DNA of 64,000 bases, from contig JALEKJ010000057.1 of assembly GCA_022771695.1 (NCBI GenBank), positions 124,001 to 188,000 on the forward strand, in the 5' to 3' direction. This stretch comes from Roseburia sp. (lineage in GTDB: Bacteria; Bacillota; Clostridia; Lachnospirales; Lachnospiraceae). The notes below the pieces were generated by a model. The model was not told the origin of the DNA and ran no database searches. It saw only the letters and a list, made by a program, of their open reading frames with translations. The number at the start of each line of letters is the position of its first letter. Positions within the stretch are counted from its first letter, which is position 1. This document shows positions 16,868-26,016 of this stretch, piece after piece. The position numbers and the translations under genes were made by a program.

Positions 16868-17560
16868 ATGTACAACATACTGGTATGTGATGATGAAAAA
16901 GATATCGTATCCGCGTTAAATATCTACCTGACGGCAGATGGCTATCAGGTGTTTGAAGCGTATAACGGCAAAGAGGCGATAGAATTATTGCAAAAAGAGG
17001 ACATCCATCTGGTGCTCATGGATATCATGATGCCGGAGATGAACGGAATCTCTGCCATGGTAAAAATCCGCGAGATGAGCAATGTGCCGGTTATTCTGCT
17101 GACGGCAAAGAGCGAGGATACGGACAAAGTTTTAGGGCTTACGGTAGGTGCGGACGACTATGTGACGAAGCCGTTCAATCCGGTGGAGCTGCAGGCGCGC
17201 GTGAAGTCCCAGTTAAGACGCTATATGCAGCTTGGCGGCGGCGCGGTAAAAGAGCCAAAAGACGTACTTTGCATCGGCGGCATTGAGCTGTGTGACCGTA
17301 CGAAGACGGTGACGCTCGACGGTGAAGCGGTGGCGCTCACGCGCACGGAATACGATATCCTAAAGCTTTTAATGGAAAACCCGGGAAAAGTCTTTTCTCC
17401 GAATCAGATTTATGAATTGGTTTGGAAGGACAACCCATACGGTACGGAGAACACGGTGGCGGTACATATCAGACACCTGCGGGAGAAGGTGGAGTATAAC
17501 CCGGCAGAGCCGCGCTATCTGAAGGTCGTGTGGGGACGCGGATATAAGATAGAAGCGTAA
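16868..17560 (+). CDS. OmpR-family response regulator
   Basis: 230 residues from ATG 16868 (GAAAGAGG upstream; the in-frame extension to 16817 has no site). The receiver domain has the acidic pair in CDDEKD, the phospho-acceptor in LVLMDIMMPEM (about residue 53), T in LLTAKS and K in VTKPFNP. The C-terminal winged helix is Trans_reg_C-like (ALTRTEYDILKLLMENPGKVFS ... VAVHIRHLREKVE). It pairs with the kinase at 17679, separated by strong hairpins. Targets are unknown; the RiPP cluster just upstream and its own promoter are candidates. Confidence 0.92.
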   Translation: MYNILVCDDEKDIVSALNIYLTADGYQVFEAYNGKEAIELLQKEDIHLVLMDIMMPEMNGISAMVKIREMSNVPVILLTAKSEDTDKVLGLTVGADDYVTKPFNPVELQARVKSQLRRYMQLGGGAVKEPKDVLCIGGIELCDRTKTVTLDGEAVALTRTEYDILKLLMENPGKVFSPNQIYELVWKDNPYGTENTVAVHIRHLREKVEYNPAEPRYLKVVWGRGYKIEA

Positions 17561-17644
17561 GGAGAAAGACTAAGACACCGTATCAATGGATACGCTGCCC
17601 AAGTCTTTCTGACCTTACGCGGAAGAATATCAAAGATATTCTTC
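17555..17644 (+). promoter_or_regulatory. Two strong hairpins between response regulator and kinase
   Basis: Hairpin 1 spans 17555-17620: GCGTAAGG pairs with CCTTACGC (17613-17620), AGAAAGACT (17563) with AGTCTTTCT (17602), and an inner CGTATC-AATG-GATACG stem caps it. It includes the regulator's stop codon. Hairpin 2 is a perfect 10-bp stem GAAGAATATC / GATATTCTTC with an AAA loop (17622-17644). Neither has a T tract. They probably lower or time expression of the kinase relative to the regulator. Confidence 0.6.
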
Positions 17645-17678
17645 ACGACGAGACGGAGAAGTGAGGTGTATATCCAGA

Positions 17679-20201
17679 ATGAAGAAGTGGAGAGGCTCTA
17701 TGGGAGCCAAATTTGCGGCATGGGTTGGGATTACGGTCAGTGCATTGCTGTTTTTGGCAAGTGCCATTGGTGCGATTGCCATCTGGGAAGCAGGTATGTA
17801 CCAATATGCATCCGCGGACGCATGTCGGGAGGAGTTCTATGAGAATGTAGCGAGTCAATATGCTGTACGGGCGCTGGACTATATGGAATCAGGTGAAGAT
17901 TTCAATTTTCCGGATGCAAAAAATTTCCACTACGGAATTATAAAAGCGGAGAATATAGACGATATTGACCTGAATAATAAGGATATCTATGTGGCGAGCA
18001 ACTTTAAGGGAGAGGTAGACGAAGATCCGGAGAGATTCTACAAGTTGTGCTATGAAATCGGAGATGCCACCTGGTTTTCCTACTCGGGAACCGTGCTCGG
18101 AGGCGCATCGGTGGGCTCGGGGGTGCAGGAATACGTGTCAAACGAGCCGATTTATCAGGTTGTTTATAATATGTCCGACGGTATTTTTTATTATGAAACC
18201 AGCGGAGCATTCTATCCGGTGCAAGTGGTCGTGTTGACTTGCCCTTATGCCGAGGGCACAAAAAAGTATACATTTGTGTATGATTTTAAGAAAAAGATGT
18301 ACCGAAATGCAAGGGCGGTAGCAGTCGATGAGACGACAACCGCGATGGCCGAGGAAAATGTGCAGGAAACTGCCGATGAAATGATTGAGGAGACTGCCTC
18401 AATGGTATATGATGTATCACTCGACTCGTCGTATTTGATTGATTCAAAGGTGCTAGATGATGTCCTGCAGTCCGAATATCTGATGTTTGGCGCGTTAGAA
18501 GACGCAGGATGGCCGAAGGAGGAGTGGGGAGAGTTGCTCCTTGACGGTAAGCCGTATCTGTGTGATGGGGATTCCATCTGGATCGTGGACGAGGGATATC
18601 TGGAAGACCGTGTGATTGCGGAGGAGACGGATTACGAAGTCGGCGCAAATGACATTCTTTGTGTGACACATCATGGAGATGACTCTGACAAGCAGACTTA
18701 CTGGGTTGTCGTAGAAAAGCCAATGGATGTTGAACTGGGGTATAGCAGTGACCTGTTTGTTCAGGCAAATACATTTGTGACATTCGCTTATGGGCTGCGC
18801 TATGTTATCTACGTGATACTGTTTGCGGCATTGGCGCTTGGCATTTTCTTTTTTGTATTTCTGTTAAATGCGGCGGGGCACCGCCGGGATACGGATGAAA
18901 TCGTGACAACCTGGATTGATCGTATGCCATTTGATGTCTATCTTGGATTTGCCGGGTTGGCGCTGCTTGCACTATTCTTTTGCATGATACAGTTTAGCTA
19001 TTATGGAAGTGATTTGCCGACCATCGTTATGTTTGTGACACTCTTTGTGGCAGCGGGCTGGGTTCTGCTCCTTAGTTTTCTCACTTTTGCCGTGCGCATA
19101 AAGTGTGGAAAGTGGTGGAAAAACACGGTATGCTTTTGGATACTGCATGGAATCTATCACGTTCTGCAAACGATTCTTACCAATCTGGCGCTGTTGTGGA
19201 AGGCGATTCTCGTGATAGGCGCGCTGTCTCTGGTGGAATTTCTGGTGGTTTCCTGGGATGGTATCGGTAGAATCACGATGTTCTGGTTTTTTGAAAAAAT
19301 AATTCTGGTGCCCTTGTTTTTGCTGGCGATTGTGCAGATGCAGAAGTTAAAGTCCGGAGCAGAGCGGATGGCGGAGGGTGATTTGGAGCATCACATTGAT
19401 ACGCAACGGATGTTTTGGGAATTCCGATGGCATGGGGAGAACCTAAACAGCATCAGCACCGGCATGTCGCGGGCAGTGGACGAACGCATGAAGAGTGAGC
19501 GCTTTAAGACGGAGCTCATCACGAATGTGTCACATGACATTAAGACGCCCCTTACTTCGATTATCAACTATGTGGACCTCCTGGAAAAAGAAGACTTAAA
19601 GAATGAGAAAGCCGAGGAGTACTTAGAGGTACTGGAACGGCAGTCCGCGCGCCTAAAAAAACTGATTGAGGACCTGATGGAGGCGTCGAAAGCATCCACC
19701 GGAAACCTTGCGGTTCACTTAGAACAGTTAGAGGCGGGCGTATCCGTGGTACAGATTGTAGGTGAATTTGAGGAAAAGCTGAAAGCAAACGAGTTGACGC
19801 TCTTGATTGACAAGCCGGAGAAACCGATTCATATACTGGCGGATAGCAGACACTTCTGGCGTGTTGTCGATAACCTGATGAACAATATCTGCAAATATGC
19901 ACAGCCGGGCACGCGTGTGTATGTCAATCTGGAAAGAGACGGGGACGCGGCGGTTCTTACGTTCCGGAACACTTCCAAATACCCGCTCAACATCAGCAGT
20001 GAAGAACTGATGGAGCGCTTCGTGCGGGGCGACAGTTCCAGAAATACAGAAGGGAGCGGACTCGGACTTTCAATTGCAAAGAGTTTGATGGAACTCATGG
20101 GAGGGACGTTTGAACTCTATGTGGACGGTGATCTTTTTAAGGTGGTATTACGGTTCCCGTTGGCGCAAACGACGGAGGAAGCAGTGAATCGAGAAGAGTA
20201 A
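17679..20201 (+). CDS. Membrane sensor histidine kinase with large extracytoplasmic domain
   Basis: 840 residues from ATG 17679 (a GTG at 17661 and an ATG at 17700 are alternatives). One N-terminal membrane helix (WVGITVSALLFLASAIGAI), then ~340 residues outside the cell, then about five further helices (residues ~370-560), a HAMP-like linker (LKSGAERMAEGDLEHHID), HisKA NVSHDIKTPLTSI (His near residue 619) and a HATPase domain (N box NLMNNICKYAQPG, G boxes RNTEGSGLGLSI). The extracytoplasmic part is not recognised. It forms a two-component system with 16868-17560; a terminator follows. Confidence 0.9.
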   Translation: MKKWRGSMGAKFAAWVGITVSALLFLASAIGAIAIWEAGMYQYASADACREEFYENVASQYAVRALDYMESGEDFNFPDAKNFHYGIIKAENIDDIDLNNKDIYVASNFKGEVDEDPERFYKLCYEIGDATWFSYSGTVLGGASVGSGVQEYVSNEPIYQVVYNMSDGIFYYETSGAFYPVQVVVLTCPYAEGTKKYTFVYDFKKKMYRNARAVAVDETTTAMAEENVQETADEMIEETASMVYDVSLDSSYLIDSKVLDDVLQSEYLMFGALEDAGWPKEEWGELLLDGKPYLCDGDSIWIVDEGYLEDRVIAEETDYEVGANDILCVTHHGDDSDKQTYWVVVEKPMDVELGYSSDLFVQANTFVTFAYGLRYVIYVILFAALALGIFFFVFLLNAAGHRRDTDEIVTTWIDRMPFDVYLGFAGLALLALFFCMIQFSYYGSDLPTIVMFVTLFVAAGWVLLLSFLTFAVRIKCGKWWKNTVCFWILHGIYHVLQTILTNLALLWKAILVIGALSLVEFLVVSWDGIGRITMFWFFEKIILVPLFLLAIVQMQKLKSGAERMAEGDLEHHIDTQRMFWEFRWHGENLNSISTGMSRAVDERMKSERFKTELITNVSHDIKTPLTSIINYVDLLEKEDLKNEKAEEYLEVLERQSARLKKLIEDLMEASKASTGNLAVHLEQLEAGVSVVQIVGEFEEKLKANELTLLIDKPEKPIHILADSRHFWRVVDNLMNNICKYAQPGTRVYVNLERDGDAAVLTFRNTSKYPLNISSEELMERFVRGDSSRNTEGSGLGLSIAKSLMELMGGTFELYVDGDLFKVVLRFPLAQTTEEAVNREE

Positions 20202-20225
20202 AAAATACATATTAGAGCGATTTGG

Positions 20226-20277
20226 AGCGGAATTTTTATGGAAATTTATGCGTTTTCTGAAAATTCCGCTTTTTATT
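20226..20277 (+). terminator. Intrinsic terminator after the kinase
   Basis: AGCGGAATTTT and AAAATTCCGCT form an 11-bp stem with a ~22-base loop, followed by TTTTTATT. Confidence 0.75.
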
Positions 20278-20433
20278 ACATATAAAAAATCATATTATTC
20301 CAACAACATATTGATTTCAGTAAATTGTGCGTGATAGAATGAAGAGAAAGTACCATTGATGAAAAAAGAACTGTATACCAATGCAGAGAAATGCATAGCA
20401 TAGTTAATATGTGAAAAAATGGAGGAACGAGTT

Positions 20434-21324
20434 ATGAAGAAAAAACAGTGGGTATTCGGGCTGATCGGAATGTTGCTTTGTGCAGCAATGGTTTTACTGC
20501 AGCCGACGGAAATAAAGGCGGCGACAAAAGCGGAGAGGAACGCATACCGCGCTGTATTTGATGCAGATTACTACTATAATACCTACCCGGATGTGGCAGC
20601 AACCATAGGCAACAACGGGGAGGCATTATTGAACCATTTTGTAACATTTGGCGTAGGCGAGGGAAGAAGCGCAAGCGCAGCATTTAACCCACAGGCTTAC
20701 AGAGCGCGTTACGCAGATTTGCAGCAGGCGTTCGGAAATGATATGGCAGCGTATTGCAGACATTATGTGAATTATGGAAAACAGGAAGGCAGAAACGGAA
20801 GCGCGGACGGTCAGGCATTTGTTGCTACTGACGCACAGAGTAGTACGCAGGCAACCCAAACGACCGGGCAGAACGTATCCGGCAATGTCATCGCCAGCTA
20901 CACAACTTCTTATGAGGATGATGTACCGCGTGTCACCAATGTGGAACTTGCGGCACGGCGCATCAATGGTGTCGTAGTACAGCCGGGCGGGAACTTCTCT
21001 TTTAGTGCGACGATTTTGCCACGTACTGCTGCAAACGGTTATGTACAAGCGCCGATTTATGTCAGTGGGAAGACGGGCGTGGGAACCGGAGGAGGAATCT
21101 GTCAGGTTTCTTCGACCTTATATGCCGCAATGGTAAATGCAGGACTTCCTGCAACGGAGCGTCACGCGCATTCGCTGCCTGTAGATTACCTCCCGGCAGG
21201 ACTTGATGCGACAATTGCGGGAAATTACATGGACCTTAAGTTTACGAACACCTTTTCACAGCCTCTTTTGATACAGGCGTATGCCGAGGGTGGCACGCTT
21301 ACGGTAACGTTGGTGTTGCAGTGA
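20434..21324 (+). CDS. Secreted VanW-domain protein with two N-terminal repeats
   Basis: 296 residues from ATG 20434 (GGAGG 8 bases upstream). A signal peptide (KKKQWVFGLIGMLLCAAMVLL) is cut near AAT. Two ~40-residue repeats follow: YYYNTYPDVAA...GEGRSAS and AYRARYADLQQ...QEGRNGS, a repeat type seen in clostridial surface proteins. A Q/T/S-rich linker leads to the VanW domain: PGGNFSFSATILPRTAANGY, GTGGGICQVSSTLYAA, ERHAHSLPVDYLPAG, DATI. The exact biochemical role of VanW domains is unknown; many lie in surface or antibiotic-related proteins. A weak promoter (TTGATT 20311, TAGAAT 20335) lies ahead of it. It is probably a single-gene unit. Confidence 0.88.
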   Translation: MKKKQWVFGLIGMLLCAAMVLLQPTEIKAATKAERNAYRAVFDADYYYNTYPDVAATIGNNGEALLNHFVTFGVGEGRSASAAFNPQAYRARYADLQQAFGNDMAAYCRHYVNYGKQEGRNGSADGQAFVATDAQSSTQATQTTGQNVSGNVIASYTTSYEDDVPRVTNVELAARRINGVVVQPGGNFSFSATILPRTAANGYVQAPIYVSGKTGVGTGGGICQVSSTLYAAMVNAGLPATERHAHSLPVDYLPAGLDATIAGNYMDLKFTNTFSQPLLIQAYAEGGTLTVTLVLQ

Positions 21325-21390
21325 TAATATAAATGCATGTTTTCCAGATTTTTGCAAATGCTATTACCAAATGAATCAGGAGGTAATTGC

Positions 21391-23064
21391 ATGAGCAACA
21401 ATATGGATTTGGGCTACGAGATGTTCTGCTATCAATGTGAGCAGACTGCAAACGGAAAGGGATGCACGAAGATGGGAGTCTGTGGAAAGACTCCGGAAAT
21501 CGCAAATTTACAGGATTTGTTGATTTTTCAGATAAAAGGGATTAGCTGTTACGGAAAAGTGTTGGTGGAAGCCGGAGAGCATATGGACAAAACGGTGGTA
21601 AGTTTTATTGAAAATGTTCTTTTTACCACGCTTACCAATGTCAATTTCGATGCAGACGTGCATGTTGCATTATTGAGAGAGTCTCAGCAGATAAAAGAGC
21701 GTCTGAGGGATACGGTCGGGGAGTTAAAGAATCATACGGATCACGCCTTCTACAATCTTCCGGAGACAAAAACGGAGATGTTAAAGGATGCACCGCTTGC
21801 GGGAATCATGTTTGACAAATCGTTAGATCCGGATATTCGTTCGCTTAGGCAGACGATTTTGTACGGATTAAAGGGTATCAGTGCCTATGGGCATCAGGCG
21901 AGAGAACTGGGATACTACAGTGATCAGGTAGATGATTTTTATATGTTGGCGTTAGAAGCTACGACGGACGACAATCTGACGGTTGAGGAATTAATTCGTA
22001 TGACGATGCGCACCGGCGAAATGGCAATCGAAGTTATGAAAAAGCTGGATGAAGCGAATACTGCCGTTTATGGCAATCCGGGCCCGCATAAGGTAAACGT
22101 TCACATGAAGAAAGGTCCTTTTATTGTTGTTTCAGGTCATGATTTAAAGGATTTGGAAATGCTGTTAGAACAGTCGAAAGGGATGGGTGTGAATGTTTAT
22201 ACACATGGTGAGATGCTTCCGTGTCATGGCTATGAGGGATTGAAGAAATATCCCCATCTGGTCGGAAATTTTGGCGGGGCATGGCAGGACCAGCAAAAGC
22301 AGTTTGATAACCTTCCGGGCTGTATTCTAATGACCACCAACTGTCTGATGCGTCCGAGAGACAATTATAAAGACCGGATTTACAGCACGAATGTGGTGGG
22401 CTGGGAAGGCGTAAAGCATGTCGGTAAGAAGGAGAATGGAGAAAAGGATTTCAGTGAAATCATTCAGCAGGCGATTGAACTTGGTGGCTATCCCGAGGAT
22501 GATGAGCCTCACGAGATATTGGTTGGATTTGGACATCATGCAACATTAAGCTGTGCAGATCAGATTGTGGAGGCAGTAAAGAGTGGACAGATACGACATT
22601 TCTTCTTAATTGGTGGTTGCGATGGGGCAAGACCCGGACGCAATTACTATACAGAGTTTGCCAAAATGGTGCCACAGGATTGTGTCATTTTGACATTGGC
22701 ATGTGGAAAATACAGATTCAATAAATTGGACTTTGGTGAGGTGGCAGGTTTGCCAAGATTGCTGGATGTTGGTCAGTGCAATGATGTGTATTCTGCAATT
22801 TGTATTGCAACAGGATTGGCAGATGCATTTGATACGGATGTAAATGGACTGCCGCTGTCACTCATTGTGTCGTGGTACGAGCAAAAGGCAGTTGCGGATT
22901 TGCTGGCATTGTTAAGTCTTGGAATCAAAAATATTTATCTTGGTCCAACGTTGCCTGCTTTTTTGAGCCCGAATGTGCTGCAATACCTGGTAGACACGTT
23001 CGGCTTACGATTAATCAGTAATGCAGAAGATGATATAAAGATGTGCCTGAAGCAGAATATTTAA
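21391..23064 (+). CDS. hcp: Hybrid cluster protein (hydroxylamine/NO reductase type)
   Basis: 557 residues from ATG 21391 (GGAGG 7 bases upstream; the frame before it is not translated by a good site). The N-terminal cluster motif is C-YQ-C-EQTANGKG-C-TKMGV-C (CX2CX7CX5C, the anaerobe class). Further conserved blocks are HGEMLPCHGYEGLKKYPHL, TTNCLMRPRDNYKDRIY, GFGHHATLS, GGCDGARPGRNYYTEFA and TLACGKYRFNKLDFG, which hold ligands of the Fe-S-O hybrid cluster. Hcp reduces NO or hydroxylamine and protects against nitrosative stress in the cytosol. No hcr reductase gene lies beside it. Confidence 0.96.
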   Translation: MSNNMDLGYEMFCYQCEQTANGKGCTKMGVCGKTPEIANLQDLLIFQIKGISCYGKVLVEAGEHMDKTVVSFIENVLFTTLTNVNFDADVHVALLRESQQIKERLRDTVGELKNHTDHAFYNLPETKTEMLKDAPLAGIMFDKSLDPDIRSLRQTILYGLKGISAYGHQARELGYYSDQVDDFYMLALEATTDDNLTVEELIRMTMRTGEMAIEVMKKLDEANTAVYGNPGPHKVNVHMKKGPFIVVSGHDLKDLEMLLEQSKGMGVNVYTHGEMLPCHGYEGLKKYPHLVGNFGGAWQDQQKQFDNLPGCILMTTNCLMRPRDNYKDRIYSTNVVGWEGVKHVGKKENGEKDFSEIIQQAIELGGYPEDDEPHEILVGFGHHATLSCADQIVEAVKSGQIRHFFLIGGCDGARPGRNYYTEFAKMVPQDCVILTLACGKYRFNKLDFGEVAGLPRLLDVGQCNDVYSAICIATGLADAFDTDVNGLPLSLIVSWYEQKAVADLLALLSLGIKNIYLGPTLPAFLSPNVLQYLVDTFGLRLISNAEDDIKMCLKQNI

Positions 23065-23207
23065 AATCGAAGGCATTGAAATGTACAAAAATGTTGAAAT
23101 GCAGGGTTGTTGGCGCAAATTGATAGAAGGATGACACGCTATGATGTTCCGAAGCGCACAGTTTTTTTCTATGATTGTATCATCAAGAAACGTTGGAGGA
23201 TACAATT

Positions 23208-23993
23208 ATGAGAAATAAGACGGCATTAATTACCGGAGCAACCGGTGGTTTGGGGACAGAATTTGCAAACATTCATGCGGCAAAGGGCGGCGACTTGCTT
23301 TTGGTGGGGAGAAATCAAGAGAAGCTCGACGCAATGAAAAAAGAACTTGAAGAAAAGTACACAGGAAAAGTGCGTTTATTTGCGGTAGATTTATCCGAGC
23401 CGGATGCGGCTGATAGAATCTATGCGTTTACGAAAGAGCAAGAAATACAGATTGATTATCTGATTAACAATGCCGCTTTTGGCGGGCGCGGAGAATTTGC
23501 GGTGCGTACGATGGAGCAGGATTTGTCGATGCTGTCTGTAAATGTGGTTACGGTAACAAAGCTTTTAAAACTGTTTCTTCCCGATTTTATTCGTCGCGGA
23601 GAGGGGAAAATATTAAATGTTTCCTCAACGGCGGCATTGACACCCGGCCCTCTGCAGGCAGAATACTATGCAACAAAAGCGTATGTTACGTCTCTTTCCA
23701 ATGCCATTTGGCAGGAAGTAAAGGGAAGCGGCGTAACGGTTACGGCACTGATGCCGGGGGCGATGAAGACCGGATTCGCCGAGGCATCTGATATGAGCAA
23801 GACACCGCTGTTTGCAAATGCAGTAAGCCCTGTGGGCGTTGCAAAAGCGGGATATGATGGAATGCTGAAAGGAAAGCTGAACGTATTTGCGGGGCTTCCG
23901 GGCTGGCAGAAACCATTTATGTCATTGATGCCGATGTTTCCGAAGAAACCGGTGATGAAGATGATTTATGAAATGCAGAAAGAAAAAAGGTAA
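23208..23993 (+). CDS. Short-chain dehydrogenase/reductase (SDR)
   Basis: 261 residues from ATG 23208, GGAGG 8 bases upstream. Nucleotide-binding TGATGGLG near the N-terminus, R in VGRNQEK (NADP preference), NNAAFGG, and the active site S...YYATK (Tyr-x-x-x-Lys). It belongs to the classical SDRs of the DltE/YqjQ-like group. The substrate is unknown. The AraC-type regulator starts 14 bases after its stop, so the two form an operon. Confidence 0.92.
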   Translation: MRNKTALITGATGGLGTEFANIHAAKGGDLLLVGRNQEKLDAMKKELEEKYTGKVRLFAVDLSEPDAADRIYAFTKEQEIQIDYLINNAAFGGRGEFAVRTMEQDLSMLSVNVVTVTKLLKLFLPDFIRRGEGKILNVSSTAALTPGPLQAEYYATKAYVTSLSNAIWQEVKGSGVTVTALMPGAMKTGFAEASDMSKTPLFANAVSPVGVAKAGYDGMLKGKLNVFAGLPGWQKPFMSLMPMFPKKPVMKMIYEMQKEKR

Positions 23994-24007
23994 GGAGATG
24001 AAAAGCT

Positions 24008-24991
24008 ATGGATCGATTTGCGGTGGATGGTCAGTATGGAAAATTTCTTGCTTCTTTTGGAATAAAAGTGGAGGAAGCGTTAAAGAAAGCCGGTGTGGCA
24101 GAGGATATCTTCAGCCATAAGACACCGACCATGTCTGCTGCAGAATACTATCGTTTTATGGATGCGCTGGGAGCATTGGCAGACAATCCGGCGATAGCGA
24201 TGCAGATTGCCACGGCAGACAACATAGAAAGTTTTTCTCCGCCTATATTTGCGGCCTATTGCAGTAAAAATGCGAGAATGTGTATAGAAAGACTGGGCAG
24301 GTATAAGAGCCTGATCGGACCGTTGCGTTACTGTGTGACGGAAACAGAGTCCACCGTGACGGTTGCGATTGTGTCTGAGAATGAGAAAGACATCATTCCT
24401 CAATTTCTCGCGCAGACAGAAATCGTATTCTTGATTAACATTATCAGAAAAGCGACAAAAGAGCCGGTTCGTCCGATTCAGGTACAAATGAGAAAGCCGG
24501 CGGAGGCAAAAGAGTTTTCCGAATACTTAAAGTGCGAGATTGTACCCGGTGAGCGGGATGCGCTGATATTTTCAAGAGAGGACTTGGAGATTCCGTTTAT
24601 CAGTCGGAACGATGCGATGTGGGAGTACTTTGAACCGGAACTAAAGCGCAGGCTGGCAGAACTGGAAGTGGATGATTCCTTTGCCACGCGCGTAAGAAGC
24701 GCGCTCACTGAACTGTTGCCGGGTGGGTGTAGCGGAATTGACGATGTTGCCGAAAAGTTAGGACTTAGTCGGAGAACATTGCAAAGAAAGCTCCGGGAAG
24801 AAAACACCAATTTTCAAAAACAGCTCAATCATACAAGAATGCTTTTGGCGCTTCATTATATAAAAAATACCGAAATGACAAGCAATGATATCGCATACTT
24901 GCTTGGATATCAGGAGCTGAATTCGTTTTTGCGTGCGTTTCATATATGGACGGGAATGAGTGTGTCGGAGTACAAAAATCGGGAGCAGTAA
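24008..24991 (+). CDS. AraC-family regulator with N-terminal AraC-binding-like domain
   Basis: 327 residues; AAGGAGATG precedes the ATG. Residues ~15-190 resemble the Arabinose_bd (PF12625-type) domain (MSAAEYYRFMDALGALADNPAIAM...), and the C-terminal ~90 residues are an AraC HTH (GIDDVAEKLGLSRRTLQRKL ... NDIAYLLGYQELNSFLRAFHIWTGMSVSEY). It is cotranscribed with the SDR and likely controls it. Its stop is followed immediately by a perfect 36-bp palindrome. Confidence 0.88.
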   Translation: MDRFAVDGQYGKFLASFGIKVEEALKKAGVAEDIFSHKTPTMSAAEYYRFMDALGALADNPAIAMQIATADNIESFSPPIFAAYCSKNARMCIERLGRYKSLIGPLRYCVTETESTVTVAIVSENEKDIIPQFLAQTEIVFLINIIRKATKEPVRPIQVQMRKPAEAKEFSEYLKCEIVPGERDALIFSREDLEIPFISRNDAMWEYFEPELKRRLAELEVDDSFATRVRSALTELLPGGCSGIDDVAEKLGLSRRTLQRKLREENTNFQKQLNHTRMLLALHYIKNTEMTSNDIAYLLGYQELNSFLRAFHIWTGMSVSEYKNREQ

Positions 24992-24993
24992 TC

Positions 24994-25045
24994 AGAGGAA
25001 GCATTATAGATATCTATAATGCTTCCTCTCAGAGTGTAGACAAAG
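24994..25045 (+). repeat. Perfect 36-bp palindrome plus 16-base arm, left flank of a ~1-kb segment
   Basis: 24994-25029 is a perfect palindrome beginning AGAGGAAGCATTATAG. It is followed by CAGAGTGTAGACAAAG. The inverted counterpart lies at 25965-26016. It can act as a terminator for the AraC gene, but the matching copy 950 bases away in inverted orientation suggests terminal inverted repeats of an inserted cassette. Confidence 0.65.
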
Positions 25046-25176
25046 TATGTCTATTAAATGAGTTGATGTATATTAATGAAAAAATATGCATCAGCTTATT
25101 TTTATGTTATCATTGACGGTAAAGAAAAATTTATATTTTATGAATTTGACAAATCGGTATTTATGGAGGTTACGAA

Positions 25177-25455
25177 ATGAGGAAAGTTTTTATGTGTAGT
25201 TTGTGTCACAATGGCATATTGGGTGGCGGATTATACCTTGATAATCAAGCTGTAACTTATAGAACACAAAAACTTACAGTCAGTGAAAAATACAAGAATC
25301 TAATATTACCTCTGAATGAAATAAAAGGAATTTCATGGAAGTGGATAGTATTTCCTGTTGCAACATTTCATATGAAAAATGGCGAATGTTATAAAATTAT
25401 TATCTTTAATAAATGGCGTTTTAATAAATATTTTCAAAAATATAGTGAAAATTAG
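25177..25455 (+). CDS. Small conserved-looking protein, possible PH/GRAM-like domain
   Basis: 92 residues; GGAGG 7 bases before the ATG. The sequence alternates short beta-like stretches (GGGLYLDNQAVTYRTQKL, IKGISWKWIVFPVATFHMKNGECYKIIIF) with a C-terminal basic helix (NKWRFNKYFQKYSEN), which fits a small PH/GRAM-like fold. No signal peptide. It lies alone inside the palindrome-bounded segment, just upstream of the heptamer-repeat element. Function unknown. Confidence 0.6.
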   Translation: MRKVFMCSLCHNGILGGGLYLDNQAVTYRTQKLTVSEKYKNLILPLNEIKGISWKWIVFPVATFHMKNGECYKIIIFNKWRFNKYFQKYSEN

Positions 25456-25498
25456 AAAACAATAACTTCCAGTTTTTAGAACTAATCGGTATTGACCG

Positions 25499-25849
25499 CG
25501 CTCTTTGGAAAATGAGAATGTAGCACACGGTTAAAAAGCTAAAAAGGCAACTAATAACCGTACGGTCCAATTAATCGATGCGGTTATTTTTCAAGAAAAT
25601 AGAATATTAACCGTAGAGATGAAGGGGGAGTGACGGTTATAAACGAAAAAAGCAACATTGTAACCGTATGCCAACAACGGTTTCTACGGTTATGGACTTC
25701 GGAATTCATATTATAACCGTAAATTAGAAGCAAATCATACGGTTACAAATCTATAGTGCCATTTCACAACCGTAATGATTAGTGTAACACTACGGATACA
25801 AATTAAAAGAGATAAGTCCTAACCGTAAGGAGGTAAAATTAGGATCTAA
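25499..25849. repeat. Heptamer-rich dispersed repeat, copy 1
   Basis: About 350 non-coding bases that match 33783-34127 closely along the whole length (by eye well above 80 percent, with small indels). Internally the heptamer ACGGTTA or its complement TAACCGT, or a one-base variant, recurs about a dozen times in changing orientation (near 25527, 25555, 25579, 25606, 25632, 25659, 25685, 25714, 25738, 25769, 25819). Neighbouring opposite copies can pair into stems. It is not CRISPR: spacing is irregular and units are inverted. An A/T-rich terminator follows at 25909. Confidence 0.75.
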
Positions 25850-25908
25850 ATTCCAGTTTTTCGATATGACGATAGACAGGAAAATTGACATTTAAAGTTG
25901 AAGGTTAA

Positions 25909-25962
25909 AATAATATAGCTATGCATATTTATTTGTGAATATACATAGCTGTATTATTTTTT
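25909..25962 (+). terminator. Intrinsic terminator at the right end of the palindrome-bounded segment
   Basis: AATAATATAGCTATG pairs with CATAGCTGTATTATT (one mismatch) and is followed by T residues. It could end transcription of the 92-residue gene and the repeat element. Confidence 0.6.
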
Positions 25963-25964
25963 GA

Positions 25965-26016
25965 TTTTGTCTACAGTCTGAGAGGAGGCATTATAGAAAT
26001 CTATAATGCTTCCTCT
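25965..26016. repeat. Inverted counterpart of the 36-bp palindrome, right flank
   Basis: 25981-26016 differs from the left palindrome at two bases. The preceding bases TTTGTCTACAGTCTG are the reverse complement of the left arm's CAGAGTGTAGACAAA with one mismatch. It overlaps the last five codons (EEAL and stop) of the minus-strand membrane protein. Confidence 0.65.

Noticed and set aside
16868-20201. Two-component system as a VanRS-type glycopeptide system with the VanW gene
   Set aside because: No vanH, vanA, vanX or vanY genes are present, the kinase has a large unrelated outer domain, and a terminator separates it from the VanW gene.
25499-25849. CRISPR array
   Set aside because: Heptamers occur in both orientations at irregular spacing, no 25-40 base direct repeats or spacers, and no cas genes nearby.
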